A DNA stretch of 11,738 nucleotides from Arenicella sp. (lineage in GTDB: Bacteria; Pseudomonadota; Gammaproteobacteria; Arenicellales; Arenicellaceae), in contig JALZWI010000025.1 in NCBI GenBank assembly GCA_023299895.1, positions 1 to 11,738 on the forward strand, read 5' to 3'. The position numbers and the translations under genes were made by a program. The notes under the pieces are model-generated. The model was not told where the DNA came from. It was given only the letters and a program-made list of their open reading frames with translations, and did no database searches. Numbering within the stretch: position 1 is the first letter of the stretch; each line of letters begins with the position of its first letter. Shown here piece by piece: positions 1 to 7,095 of the stretch.

Positions 1-1629
1 CTTAATGATAATGGTAATGAGCCTTGGAATGAGTACGGATGGACAATTAGACAAATTTATAATGCTAATCAATTTGATATTGTCGATGCAATAAATACGG
101 CTGCTGATTTTGATGTCGACAATGACCCTTTAGGTATTAGCTCCGAGGATGAAATAAATCGTAGTTTTCAGCCAGGCTGGACTGAAGGAGAAATTAATAC
201 GGTTTTTTCAGCAAATGGTGTGGAAACTAATGGCGTATTGCCTCCTGCAGTACCCACAACAACAGGCATAGATTTTCCTGCCGAGGTATCAAACCCTATT
301 CCTGACGTTGTATCAGGTGCAATCACTATTGAGTTGCATGAAGTGTCAGGCGATTTTAATGCACCATTGCAAGCGGTTACAGCACCAGGCATAACAGGCA
401 GTATATTTGTTGTTGAACAAACGGGTAAAATATTCAGGGTAAATTTGAGCACAGGAAGTAAATCGCTATTTCATGACGTTAGTACTAGTCTTGTTGAATT
501 TGGTGGCGGAAATGATGAGCGTGGGTTGCTTGGTTTAACTTTTCATCCTAACTTTGCCAATAACGGATTGTTTTATACTTATCAATCTGAAGAGGAAGGT
601 AGCACCGCTGATTTTTCAACATCGAACAACGTAGATCATCAAACAAAAATTGTGCAGTATAGGGCTAGTGATCCAAGCTGTAATTCGTCTATCGTTAAAC
701 AAAAGACGTTATTGGTAATTAACCAACCGCAAGGCAATCATAATGGCGGTGACTTAGCTTTTGGTCCAGATGGATATTTGTATATTTCTCTTGGCGATGG
801 CGGTGGCGCACATGACAGAGGTCAAGGCCATGGCGTTCTTGGTAACGGACGAGACAACACCAATGTTTTGGGTACGATCTTACGGATTGACCCTTTAGGC
901 AACAATTCAGCAAACGGGAATTATGGAATACCGAATGACAATCCATTCGCCGCTAACGACCTAGGAGTAGATGAAGTATATGCCTATGGTCTTCGAAACC
1001 CATTTCGATTTTCATTCGATGTCGGTGACTCATTTGGAAATGGATTGGGAGATTTGTATGTTGGTGATGTCGGGCAAGGCGAGGTAGAAGAAGTAAACCT
1101 TGTTTCAAACGGTGATAATTTGGGTTGGAACTGGAAAGAAGGAAGTTTATTTTTTTATCATTCCGTAGTTACTAGTGCTTATATAAGCGATGTTGCACCG
1201 CCAGCTCTGCCTAACGACCTTGTTGATCCGATTGCCGAATATAGTCATGATGACGGCGTGTCTATAACGGGTGGCTATGTCTATCGCGGCACTCAGGTCC
1301 CTGAATTACAAGGACGATATGTCTTTGCTGACTTTGTTCGTCGACTATTTTATCTTGACACAAACTTCAATGTCCGTGAATTCTTAGGTTCAGGTGTTTC
1401 GGACTTTGTAACAGGCTTTGGCCAGGATTCGCAAAATGAACTCTATGCGTTGACTCGTGTAATTAGTTCGACTACTGGGACTCAAGGTAAATTGCAAAAA
1501 ATAATGGCTTCTGGTGCTACTTACTCTGCGCCTGACGCAGGCGAAGAGTCCGCTCAATGCCCACCAAATGATGAAATCTGCGTCCCAATCAAAGCCACCA
1601 ACGGCAACATCGCGTTAATCTGTTTGTAG
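1..1629 (+). CDS. PQQ-type glucose/sorbosone dehydrogenase-like protein, 5'-truncated by the window
   Basis: The frame is open from the first base, so about 542 C-terminal residues are visible and the true start lies upstream. From roughly residue 112 to 500 it reads as the six-bladed beta-propeller of the glucose/sorbosone dehydrogenase (GSDH) family. Hallmarks are the DERGLLGLTFHP segment, HNGGDLAFGPDGYLYISLGDG-like blade with the conserved His at about 247, YGLRNPFRFSFD at about 329-340 and GDLYVGDVGQGEVEEVN shortly after. Known family members are usually periplasmic or extracellular, use PQQ and Ca2+ and oxidise sugars or related alcohols; the substrate here cannot be told. The first ~110 visible residues are Asp/Asn-rich and are not GSDH; I do not recognise them. 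The C-terminus carries three cysteines (about 520, 527 and 541, the last one residue from the end). A signal peptide cannot be assessed. No clear terminator follows; ydfG starts 49 bases later. Confidence 0.88.
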   Translation, partial: LNDNGNEPWNEYGWTIRQIYNANQFDIVDAINTAADFDVDNDPLGISSEDEINRSFQPGWTEGEINTVFSANGVETNGVLPPAVPTTTGIDFPAEVSNPIPDVVSGAITIELHEVSGDFNAPLQAVTAPGITGSIFVVEQTGKIFRVNLSTGSKSLFHDVSTSLVEFGGGNDERGLLGLTFHPNFANNGLFYTYQSEEEGSTADFSTSNNVDHQTKIVQYRASDPSCNSSIVKQKTLLVINQPQGNHNGGDLAFGPDGYLYISLGDGGGAHDRGQGHGVLGNGRDNTNVLGTILRIDPLGNNSANGNYGIPNDNPFAANDLGVDEVYAYGLRNPFRFSFDVGDSFGNGLGDLYVGDVGQGEVEEVNLVSNGDNLGWNWKEGSLFFYHSVVTSAYISDVAPPALPNDLVDPIAEYSHDDGVSITGGYVYRGTQVPELQGRYVFADFVRRLFYLDTNFNVREFLGSGVSDFVTGFGQDSQNELYALTRVISSTTGTQGKLQKIMASGATYSAPDAGEESAQCPPNDEICVPIKATNGNIALICL

Positions 1630-1678
1630 CAAAGGCTCAGCTGAGTAATAATTGAGTCTAAATTTAAAGGCTCTAATT

Positions 1679-2434
1679 ATGAATTCAAAAACCGCATTAA
1701 TCACCGGCGCGTCAGTTGGTATTGGTCGTGCGACGGCTATCGCTCTAGCGACCGCTGGATATGATTTAATTTTATTGGCGCGTCGCGAAGACAAGTTGTT
1801 AGAACTTGCTGCTGAATTATTACCTATCAATACTTATATCGTTGCCTGTGATATTAATGATCGCGCTGAGTTAGAAAAACAGTTATCAAGTCTACCCGCG
1901 GCTTTTAAAAATATTGACGTGCTCGTCAATAACGCAGGCTTGGCTTTAGGCTTGGAGCCGTCTAATGAAGCTGACTGGAACGATTGGCATATCATGATTG
2001 AGACCAATTGCTTGTCCTTGGCATTTATCACGCGGCAGGTTCTACCGGGCATGGTTGAGCGCAATAGCGGTCATGTTATTAATATTGGCTCTACCGCTGG
2101 TAGTTATCAATACAGAGGTGGCAATGTATATGGGGCTTCTAAAGCCTTTGTGGATCAGTTTTCGATGAACCTACTAACTGACCTTTTAGGAACGAAAGTT
2201 CGAACAACTCTTTTAACGCCTGGCATGTTAGGTGGTACTGAGTTTTCGTTAGTGCGGTTTCATGGCGATGCACAAGAGGCTGCGAAAGTTTATGCAGGTC
2301 GTCAAGCGTTAATGCCTGAAGATGTGGCAGAGAGTATCCGTTGGGTCGTTACTCAACCAGAGCATGTGAATATCAACCGAATGGAAATTATGCCGACTTG
2401 TCAGGCGCCAGCGGGCTTGGCACTTAAGAGTTAA
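1679..2434 (+). CDS. ydfG: NADP-dependent 3-hydroxy acid dehydrogenase YdfG-like SDR
   Basis: This is a 251-residue classical short-chain dehydrogenase/reductase. It shows the cofactor motif TGASVGIG at 9-16, an Arg pair at 35-36 suited to NADP, NNAG at 84-87, and catalytic N110, S138, Y151 and K155 (YGASK). Long stretches such as LPGMVERN, HVINIGSTAGS, GGNVYGASKAFV and LGGTEFSLVRFHGD match what I remember of E. coli YdfG (248 residues), which oxidises L-serine, L-allo-threonine and other 3-hydroxy acids and also reduces malonic semialdehyde. The product should be cytosolic. I chose the ATG at 1679, not the upstream in-frame TTG at 1652, because an AAAGG ribosome site lies 8 bases before it and the protein then starts right at the first Rossmann strand. 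It could share a transcript with the dehydrogenase 49 bases upstream. Its stop overlaps the stop of a convergent small gene on the other strand. Confidence 0.88.
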   Translation: MNSKTALITGASVGIGRATAIALATAGYDLILLARREDKLLELAAELLPINTYIVACDINDRAELEKQLSSLPAAFKNIDVLVNNAGLALGLEPSNEADWNDWHIMIETNCLSLAFITRQVLPGMVERNSGHVINIGSTAGSYQYRGGNVYGASKAFVDQFSMNLLTDLLGTKVRTTLLTPGMLGGTEFSLVRFHGDAQEAAKVYAGRQALMPEDVAESIRWVVTQPEHVNINRMEIMPTCQAPAGLALKS

Positions 2435-2532
2435 TTATCTTTGTTAGACTTAATAATTAGATAAACAAGGTAAGCAGGCAGCGCTAAAAGAAAAACAATA
2501 ATGCCAATCTTTAATAGTAAATCCGTATCCAT
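2431..2532 (-). CDS. 33-residue single-helix membrane microprotein at the end of the sulfite reductase operon
   Basis: A small reading frame starts with ATG at 2532, only 7 bases after the stop of the CxxC gene, and ends at 2431-2433, overlapping the convergent ydfG stop. It encodes an acidic start (MDTD), a hydrophobic stretch at about residues 5-27 with one proline (P19), and a short tail with lysines at 28 and 31. That is a plausible single transmembrane helix; by the positive-inside rule the C-terminus would face the cytoplasm. I do not recognise a family and assign no function. Support comes from its operon position, tight spacing and a coherent helix that fills almost the whole frame. 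Against it are its small size and the lack of a good Shine-Dalgarno sequence; translation may depend on coupling to the gene before it. Confidence 0.5.
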   Translation of the reverse strand: MDTDLLLKIGIIVFLLALPAYLVYLIIKSNKDN

Positions 2533-2539
2533 GGATTGT

Positions 2540-2845
2540 TTATAGACTACTTATTGTTGCTGTACCTACGCCTTGTTCGGCCATGTATTTTTTAAACTTG
2601 AAGTAAACATCAAATACTATTACCTCACCTGTTTCGTCTTCCACTAAGAAAAACGGTGCGCGTTCTACGTTGTGTTTTTTTGCTAGGCGTACGCCCTCTG
2701 AGTCGGCATCGCGCTCATCGGCTATGGCTATATGGTCAATTACATCCATCAACTTTTCGGAACTGAGACGTTCAGATACTTCTCTGCACTTTTTGCAAAG
2801 TTCGCCATCAGCGAGAATTTTTTTAACAAAGGTAATATGGCTCAT
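2540..2845 (-). CDS. Small CxxC protein with thioredoxin/glutaredoxin-like features, sulfite reductase operon
   Basis: The product has 101 residues and no signal peptide, so it should be cytosolic. After a short strand-like start (HITFVKKIL) comes a CKKC motif with cysteines at 17 and 20 at the beginning of a likely helix. A second landmark is APFFLVED at 63-70, where P64 sits like the cis-proline that faces the active site in thioredoxin-fold proteins. The order strand, CxxC, helix, strand (DHIAIADE), helix, cis-Pro strand, strand (GEVIVFDVYF) fits a minimal thioredoxin/glutaredoxin fold, but this is inferred by reading, not by a search. It lies 36 bases after the DUF934 gene and 7 bases before the microprotein. 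Its place suggests a thiol-redox, electron-transfer or metal/sulfur-handling task linked to sulfite reduction. The exact role is unknown. The ribosome site before the ATG is weak. Confidence 0.75.
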   Translation of the reverse strand: MSHITFVKKILADGELCKKCREVSERLSSEKLMDVIDHIAIADERDADSEGVRLAKKHNVERAPFFLVEDETGEVIVFDVYFKFKKYMAEQGVGTATISSL

Positions 2846-2881
2846 ATCTTTAATTTACTAGTTAACAGCCTTGAGCTGGTA

Positions 2882-3460
2882 TTAATGAACAGCTCTGCGA
2901 CGAGAAAAGATTAAACGACCTTTGTCGGTTGAAGGTTGATAGACTTCAGAAAACTCATTAAATGCAGCAAGCGCCGCTTTTTGGTTATCACCATCAGGTA
3001 ACTCAAACGCATCACAACCGACTCTGTCTAGAAAATCCAACTGATCAAAATGCACGTCACCAACGGCACGAATCTCACCTTTGAAATTTAATTGAGTGCG
3101 AAGCTTGTGCGCATGTGAATAGCTGCGACCATCAACATAAGTCACAAACGGCAACACAATAGTTGCGATTTGATCAACACCATCAGCTAGATCTGTTGGA
3201 TCTTCATCAGCCGCGATTTGAACAGCAATTTGACTGTCGCCGGCGAGCAGTTCATCTTTATGCTCTAACCAAATATTAAACGGTACGCTGATGTTACCGT
3301 TAGGTAAGTCCGCAAAGCTTAGTTCTTCAGTTTCAGCGATGTGTAACATATCGTTATCAAGTACTTGACCATCACGAATGACATTAGCATTGCGAATATT
3401 GTCTTCAATGCGTGAAGGCCCAGCTTTGTGTCGCTTTTTTAAATTTTTATCGCCAGCCAT
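2882..3460 (-). CDS. DUF934 protein, accessory to sulfite reductase
   Basis: The product has 192 residues. The C-terminal two thirds carry the DUF934 (COG3749) signature: LPFVTYVDGRSYSHAHKLR at about 103-121, then GEIRAVGDVHFDQLDFLDRVGCDAF at 128-152. The family is annotated as an oxidoreductase-like protein probably involved in sulfite reduction because its gene usually sits next to a CysI-type hemoprotein; its biochemical role is not established. That is the arrangement here: its ATG overlaps the cysI stop by one base (TAATG), which points to translational coupling and a roughly matched supply of both proteins. The first ~30 residues are basic and may be an extension, since many family members are somewhat shorter. 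No signal peptide or membrane segment is seen, so it should be cytosolic. Confidence 0.88.
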   Translation of the reverse strand: MAGDKNLKKRHKAGPSRIEDNIRNANVIRDGQVLDNDMLHIAETEELSFADLPNGNISVPFNIWLEHKDELLAGDSQIAVQIAADEDPTDLADGVDQIATIVLPFVTYVDGRSYSHAHKLRTQLNFKGEIRAVGDVHFDQLDFLDRVGCDAFELPDGDNQKAALAAFNEFSEVYQPSTDKGRLIFSRRRAVH

Positions 3461-5118
3461 TAGTTATTCTCCGCATAAACACGTTCTTTAAATGGATCAA
3501 TACCAACTCGATTAAAGGTGTCGAGTAAACGTTCATCGTCAGAACGATTTTCACGATAGACATCTAAGATATCTGAAATGGCATCGCTGACGTCCTCTTT
3601 GGCAATCGCTTTGCCTAAATGGGTGCCTAGAGCAGAGGTATTAGTCGCGTCACCACCAACCGTCAATTGAAACCACTCTTCACCTTTTTTGTCGACACCG
3701 AGAATGCCGATGTGACCAACATGATGATGTCCACAGGCGTTCATGCAGCCCGACATTTTGATATTGACCTCGCCAATATCATACAATTCGTTATAGTTAG
3801 CAAAACGTTCGTTAATTTGCTTGGCAATCGGAATCGACGTGGTATTTGCCAAAGAACAAAAATCCAAGCCTGGGCAGCAAATCATATCGTTGATTGACCC
3901 GATGTTTGGAGTGGCGAGACGTTGTGCATCTAGAGCTTTCCAAAGTTCCAATAAGTCTTGCTCACGCACATCTGCTAACACTAAATTTTGTTCATGGGTT
4001 GAGCGAATTTCTCCAAAACAATATTGATCGGCAATATCAGCGACTGCGTCCATTTGTTCGTCTGTTATATCACCTGGCGCAATTGCATGCTCTTTTAATG
4101 AAATATTAACAATGCGATAGCCAGATTGGCGATGTTCAACAGTATTGTTGTCGTACCAAGCGGCAAATTTAGAATCCAAATCACGCCATTTATTAACGCG
4201 CTCGTCTCCCGCTGTAAGTTCTTCATAAGCAGGTAAGGGGAAGAACGTTTGCATGCTGTCAAAATCAACTTCATGCAGTTTTAATTCACCTTGTTTAAAA
4301 TGTTCCCACTCGGCTTCAACTTCGTCTCGAAAATCATCAATGCCCATGGCATTCACTAAGATTTTGATCCGTGCTTTGTATTTATTGTCGCGACGACCAT
4401 ATAGGTTATAGACACGCAAAATTGCCTCGCAATAAGACAGAATATCTTCACGTGGTAGAAACTCTTTAATGACTTTGCCAATAACGGGTGTGCGGCCTAA
4501 GCCACCACCTACATAAACACGAAAGCCAATTTCTTGTTTGTCGTTGTGTACCACCTCTAAGCCAATATCATGAAATTGAACTGCAGCTCGGTCAGTCGTT
4601 GCGCCAGTCACCGCAATTTTAAATTTACGCGGTAACCAATAAAACTCAGGGTGCATCGTTGACCACTGACGAATTATTTCGCAATATGGTCGTGGGTCAA
4701 TGATTTCATCGCTAGCAACACCTGCGTATTGATCCGAACTGATATTACGAATGCAGTTGCCACTGGTTTGCATTGCGTGCATTTCGACTTCGGCGAACTC
4801 AGCCAAAATATCTGGCACATCAGCTAACTCAGGCCAGTTGTATTGAATGTTTTGTCGCGTAGTAAAGTGACCATAGCCACGGTCATACTTACGTGCAATG
4901 TGCGCCATTGTGCGCATCTGTTCAGAGTTGAACAAACCATATGGAATGGATACTCGCAACATGTGCGCGTGAATCTGCATATACAGGCCATTACGTAAAC
5001 GCAAAGGCTGTAAATCAGCCGCGCTCAATTCACCTGCTAGGTGTCGTTTTACTTGGCCGCGAAACTGCTCAACGCGCTCTTTGACAATGGTTTTATCTAT
5101 CGAATCGTATTTATACAT
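3460..5118 (-). CDS. cysI: Nitrite/sulfite reductase hemoprotein (CysI/NirA family)
   Basis: This 552-residue siroheme/[4Fe-4S] protein reduces sulfite to sulfide by six electrons in assimilatory sulfur metabolism. Visible signatures are the ferredoxin-like half domains, FTTRQNIQ near residue 85-92, SGNCIRNI near 119-126, and the cluster ligands as C-x5-C (C415 and C421, CPGLDFC) and C-x3-C (C458 and C462, SGCMNACGHHH). Length and motif order are those of complete family members, with no damage seen. The sequence alone does not separate sulfite from nitrite reductase; the DUF934 neighbour favours sulfite. No flavoprotein partner (CysJ) or ferredoxin gene is in the window, so the electron donor is open. 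I prefer the ATG at 5118 to an in-frame TTG at 5124 because it gives the usual MYKYD-type start; no good ribosome site supports either. It is the first gene of a leftward operon. Confidence 0.94.
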   Translation of the reverse strand: MYKYDSIDKTIVKERVEQFRGQVKRHLAGELSAADLQPLRLRNGLYMQIHAHMLRVSIPYGLFNSEQMRTMAHIARKYDRGYGHFTTRQNIQYNWPELADVPDILAEFAEVEMHAMQTSGNCIRNISSDQYAGVASDEIIDPRPYCEIIRQWSTMHPEFYWLPRKFKIAVTGATTDRAAVQFHDIGLEVVHNDKQEIGFRVYVGGGLGRTPVIGKVIKEFLPREDILSYCEAILRVYNLYGRRDNKYKARIKILVNAMGIDDFRDEVEAEWEHFKQGELKLHEVDFDSMQTFFPLPAYEELTAGDERVNKWRDLDSKFAAWYDNNTVEHRQSGYRIVNISLKEHAIAPGDITDEQMDAVADIADQYCFGEIRSTHEQNLVLADVREQDLLELWKALDAQRLATPNIGSINDMICCPGLDFCSLANTTSIPIAKQINERFANYNELYDIGEVNIKMSGCMNACGHHHVGHIGILGVDKKGEEWFQLTVGGDATNTSALGTHLGKAIAKEDVSDAISDILDVYRENRSDDERLLDTFNRVGIDPFKERVYAENN

Positions 5119-5163
5119 AAGCAATGACTAGAAATAATATTGGTGCTATTGCACAGTTCCGCG

Positions 5164-5169
5164 ACTATA
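5164..5169 (-). promoter_or_regulatory. Possible -10 element of the cysI operon promoter
   Basis: On the minus strand the sequence TATAGT matches the sigma-70 -10 consensus at five of six positions, and would start transcription about 39 bases before the cysI ATG. The -35 position at 17-bp spacing is a T run with poor agreement, so an activator such as a CysB-type regulator might be required. This is a weak call made by eye. Confidence 0.25.
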
Positions 5170-5176
5170 CCCCTCA

Positions 5177-5195
5177 GCCTTTAGAAAAAAAAGGC
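5177..5195 (-). other. Stem-loop between the kinase gene and cysI
   Basis: GCCTTT and AAAGGC form a perfect 6-bp stem around a 7-base A-rich loop (T-rich when read on the minus strand). It lies after the kinase stop and just upstream of the possible cysI -10 element. No T tract follows it in the direction of leftward transcription, so it is not a standard intrinsic terminator. It may be a weak transcript end for the kinase mRNA or chance. Confidence 0.3.
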
Positions 5196-5228
5196 CTAAG
5201 AAATTATATTTATATAACTACTTGTTGG

Positions 5229-6962
5229 TTAGGTCGGATTGAGTAACAACATCATATTACGTTTTAGCTCATCAATCACGATCGGTTTATGCATCAAAAT
5301 AGCATCTGTCTTACTCGCTTCTTGAATCCGTTCTGCAGAGGTATCCCCAGTAATGATAATGGCAGGTGTTTCTCGCCCTAGTGATTTACGAATCTCTTTA
5401 ATTGCATCCCAGCCCGTCAGCCCATCTCTGAGTCGATAATCAACCAACATGATGTCTATCGCTACGTTATTAATTTGATCAATCACTTCTTCGGTGGATT
5501 CACCACTAATGCACTGGCAACCCCAGCTTGCAATAAGTTCGTCAATCGAGGTTCTGACTTTTGAATTGTCTTCAATAATCAATATTGACTTACCTGCCAT
5601 AGAAAAAGGTTGTTTATTTTCTTGGTTAGTCTGAACCAGTTGGTTCATTGAGGCCGGTATCTCAAAACTAAATACTGATCCACGCCCTTCGACTGAATTA
5701 ACTGAGATTGTTGTGTCAATTGTCTCAGCCAAACCTTGGGTGATGGCTAAGCCTAGTCCAAAGCCTTTATGAGAATCTCGCTCAAGATTATCCAATTGCT
5801 GAAAAGAAACAAATATTTCATCATATTTCGTTGCGGGTATGCCAATGCCAGTATCCCAGACTTGAATCAATAAGGTATTAGGATTACGTTTTCGACAGCT
5901 TAAAAGTATACCACCTTCAGTGGTGTATCGGATCGCATTCGATAGCAGGTTTCGAATAATCAATTCCACAATTAGAATATCTGAGTTTGCAATAGCATAA
6001 GATCGACGTACTTTGAAATCCAGTTGCTTGTTAGTTGAAGTGGGGAATATTTCACTTTCAAGTTTATCGAAAACTGTTTGTATGTAAAAAGGTTTAGGTT
6101 TAGCGGTAATCACGCCTGCTTCTAATTTAGAGATATCAAGAAATGAGTCCAGCATACCTCGCGTTGAATCAATGGCGGCGGTCATTTTTTGTTGTAATTG
6201 GGTTTGTTGAGCGTCCAGTTTTGTATTACCAAGAATCTCCACCATCATGTTTAAGGCGTGCATCGGTTGACGTAAATCGTGGCTTGCAGACGCGAGAAAG
6301 ACAGATTTTGCATTATGTGCCTGATCCGTTTCGGCTAGAGCTGTGCGTAATTGTTTGATTAGGTCTTTGTTTTCAAACCTTAGTCTAATCGAATCAACGA
6401 TATTCAGTTCAATTCTGCGGGCAAACATAACACTCAGAAATAATAACAACGTCATTGCCAAGCCCATTAGAAAATATGTTTTCTGGTCTAGCAAAAATAG
6501 TAAGATAATCGCTATAATCATCTTTGGTATTGCATAACCATAAAAAATTGGTATGCATGGTCCTTGCATTGATACAGAGCCTGCGGTGATCCCACCGATC
6601 GCAATCGCGATTGATAGCACCACGCTTGGTGAATAGGCCGTAGTCATATACGCAATAGGAAGGTAGCAAAAAATAATATTTGACGCCATGACCATTATGA
6701 TTTCACCCACAACGAGCCGCTGTGGATTCTGAGAGCCATAATCAACGATGTGTGATTGGTAATATGCCCGTGCAGCATAAGTTATGAAGGTCAAGGCATA
6801 CCATATAAAGATGCTTGATTGATTTGTTTCGGTGTAAACAATCCAGGTTAAACAAGCACAGATAAATAAAATAGAAGCTGTGCTGGCAAGATGACCACGG
6901 GTAACGAGCTTTAACTGCTCCCTTAATATTTCATCTCTGTGAAAAGTTGGAATGAATTTCAC
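5229..6962 (-). CDS. Membrane hybrid sensor histidine kinase, HDLRQP type, with C-terminal receiver
   Basis: This 577-residue protein has about six hydrophobic segments in residues 25-180, a short coiled linker at 185-215, a HisKA domain with phospho-acceptor H228 in ASASHDLRQP, and a HATPase domain with N-box N342, G1 DTGIGIP (370-376) and G2 GFGLGLA (400-406). A receiver follows at about 458-572 with acidic pair E464/D465, phospho-acceptor D508 (MLVDYRL), T538 and K559. No PAS or periplasmic sensing domain is evident, so the signal is probably sensed by the membrane part or transported across it. The GTG at 6962 is the start because a TAG lies two codons upstream in frame; no clear ribosome site precedes it. 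It is divergent from the NarL-type regulator at 7096, its probable partner. The HDLRQP group often comes with such regulators. There is no HPt domain in the window, so the final receiver may instead tune kinase or phosphatase activity. The ligand is unknown. Confidence 0.9.
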   Translation of the reverse strand: MKFIPTFHRDEILREQLKLVTRGHLASTASILFICACLTWIVYTETNQSSIFIWYALTFITYAARAYYQSHIVDYGSQNPQRLVVGEIIMVMASNIIFCYLPIAYMTTAYSPSVVLSIAIAIGGITAGSVSMQGPCIPIFYGYAIPKMIIAIILLFLLDQKTYFLMGLAMTLLLFLSVMFARRIELNIVDSIRLRFENKDLIKQLRTALAETDQAHNAKSVFLASASHDLRQPMHALNMMVEILGNTKLDAQQTQLQQKMTAAIDSTRGMLDSFLDISKLEAGVITAKPKPFYIQTVFDKLESEIFPTSTNKQLDFKVRRSYAIANSDILIVELIIRNLLSNAIRYTTEGGILLSCRKRNPNTLLIQVWDTGIGIPATKYDEIFVSFQQLDNLERDSHKGFGLGLAITQGLAETIDTTISVNSVEGRGSVFSFEIPASMNQLVQTNQENKQPFSMAGKSILIIEDNSKVRTSIDELIASWGCQCISGESTEEVIDQINNVAIDIMLVDYRLRDGLTGWDAIKEIRKSLGRETPAIIITGDTSAERIQEASKTDAILMHKPIVIDELKRNMMLLLNPT

Positions 6963-7063
6963 GGTCTAGTGTTAATATTAGTCATATTAATTTTTTGCGT
7001 TTGATCGGTTATCTCTAGATATGGATTATAGTCAATATCAACGTATGCGTCGTTAAATTGGAA

Positions 7064-7079
7064 AGTTCTGTTTAGAACT
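7064..7079. promoter_or_regulatory. Perfect dyad between the divergent kinase and regulator genes
   Basis: AGTTCT and AGAACT flank GTTT, giving a perfect 6-bp inverted repeat whose right end lies 16 bases before the ATG of the response regulator gene. It could be an operator, for instance for feedback by the NarL-type regulator, or a small hairpin in the leader RNA. NarL-family dimers often bind short inverted repeats, but this sequence is not a site I can name. No convincing sigma-70 promoter could be placed next to it. Confidence 0.35.
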
Positions 7080-7095
7080 GATTAAGTATAGGGCT

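Noticed and set aside
719..946. Antisense frame within the dehydrogenase gene
   Set aside because: It lies wholly opposite a well-conserved propeller and has no ribosome site or recognisable sequence; it is a shadow frame. The same holds for the other frames opposite ydfG, cysI, the kinase, the flavoprotein and the peptidase genes.
220..1629. GTG at 220 as the start of the GSDH gene
   Set aside because: The frame is open to base 1 with coherent residues upstream and no ribosome site stands before this GTG, so the gene is simply cut by the window edge.
1636..1645. Palindrome CTCAGCTGAG as a terminator after the dehydrogenase gene
   Set aside because: The 10-bp palindrome cannot leave a proper loop with a long stem, and no T run follows.
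1652..1678. TTG at 1652 as the ydfG start
   Set aside because: The ATG at 1679 has an AAAGG site at proper distance and gives the length and start typical of the family.
2432..2459. Inverted repeat TAATTAT/ATAATTA as a bidirectional terminator between the convergent genes
   Set aside because: The stem is only A-T pairs with a 14-base loop and no T run, and it lies inside the coding part of the microprotein.
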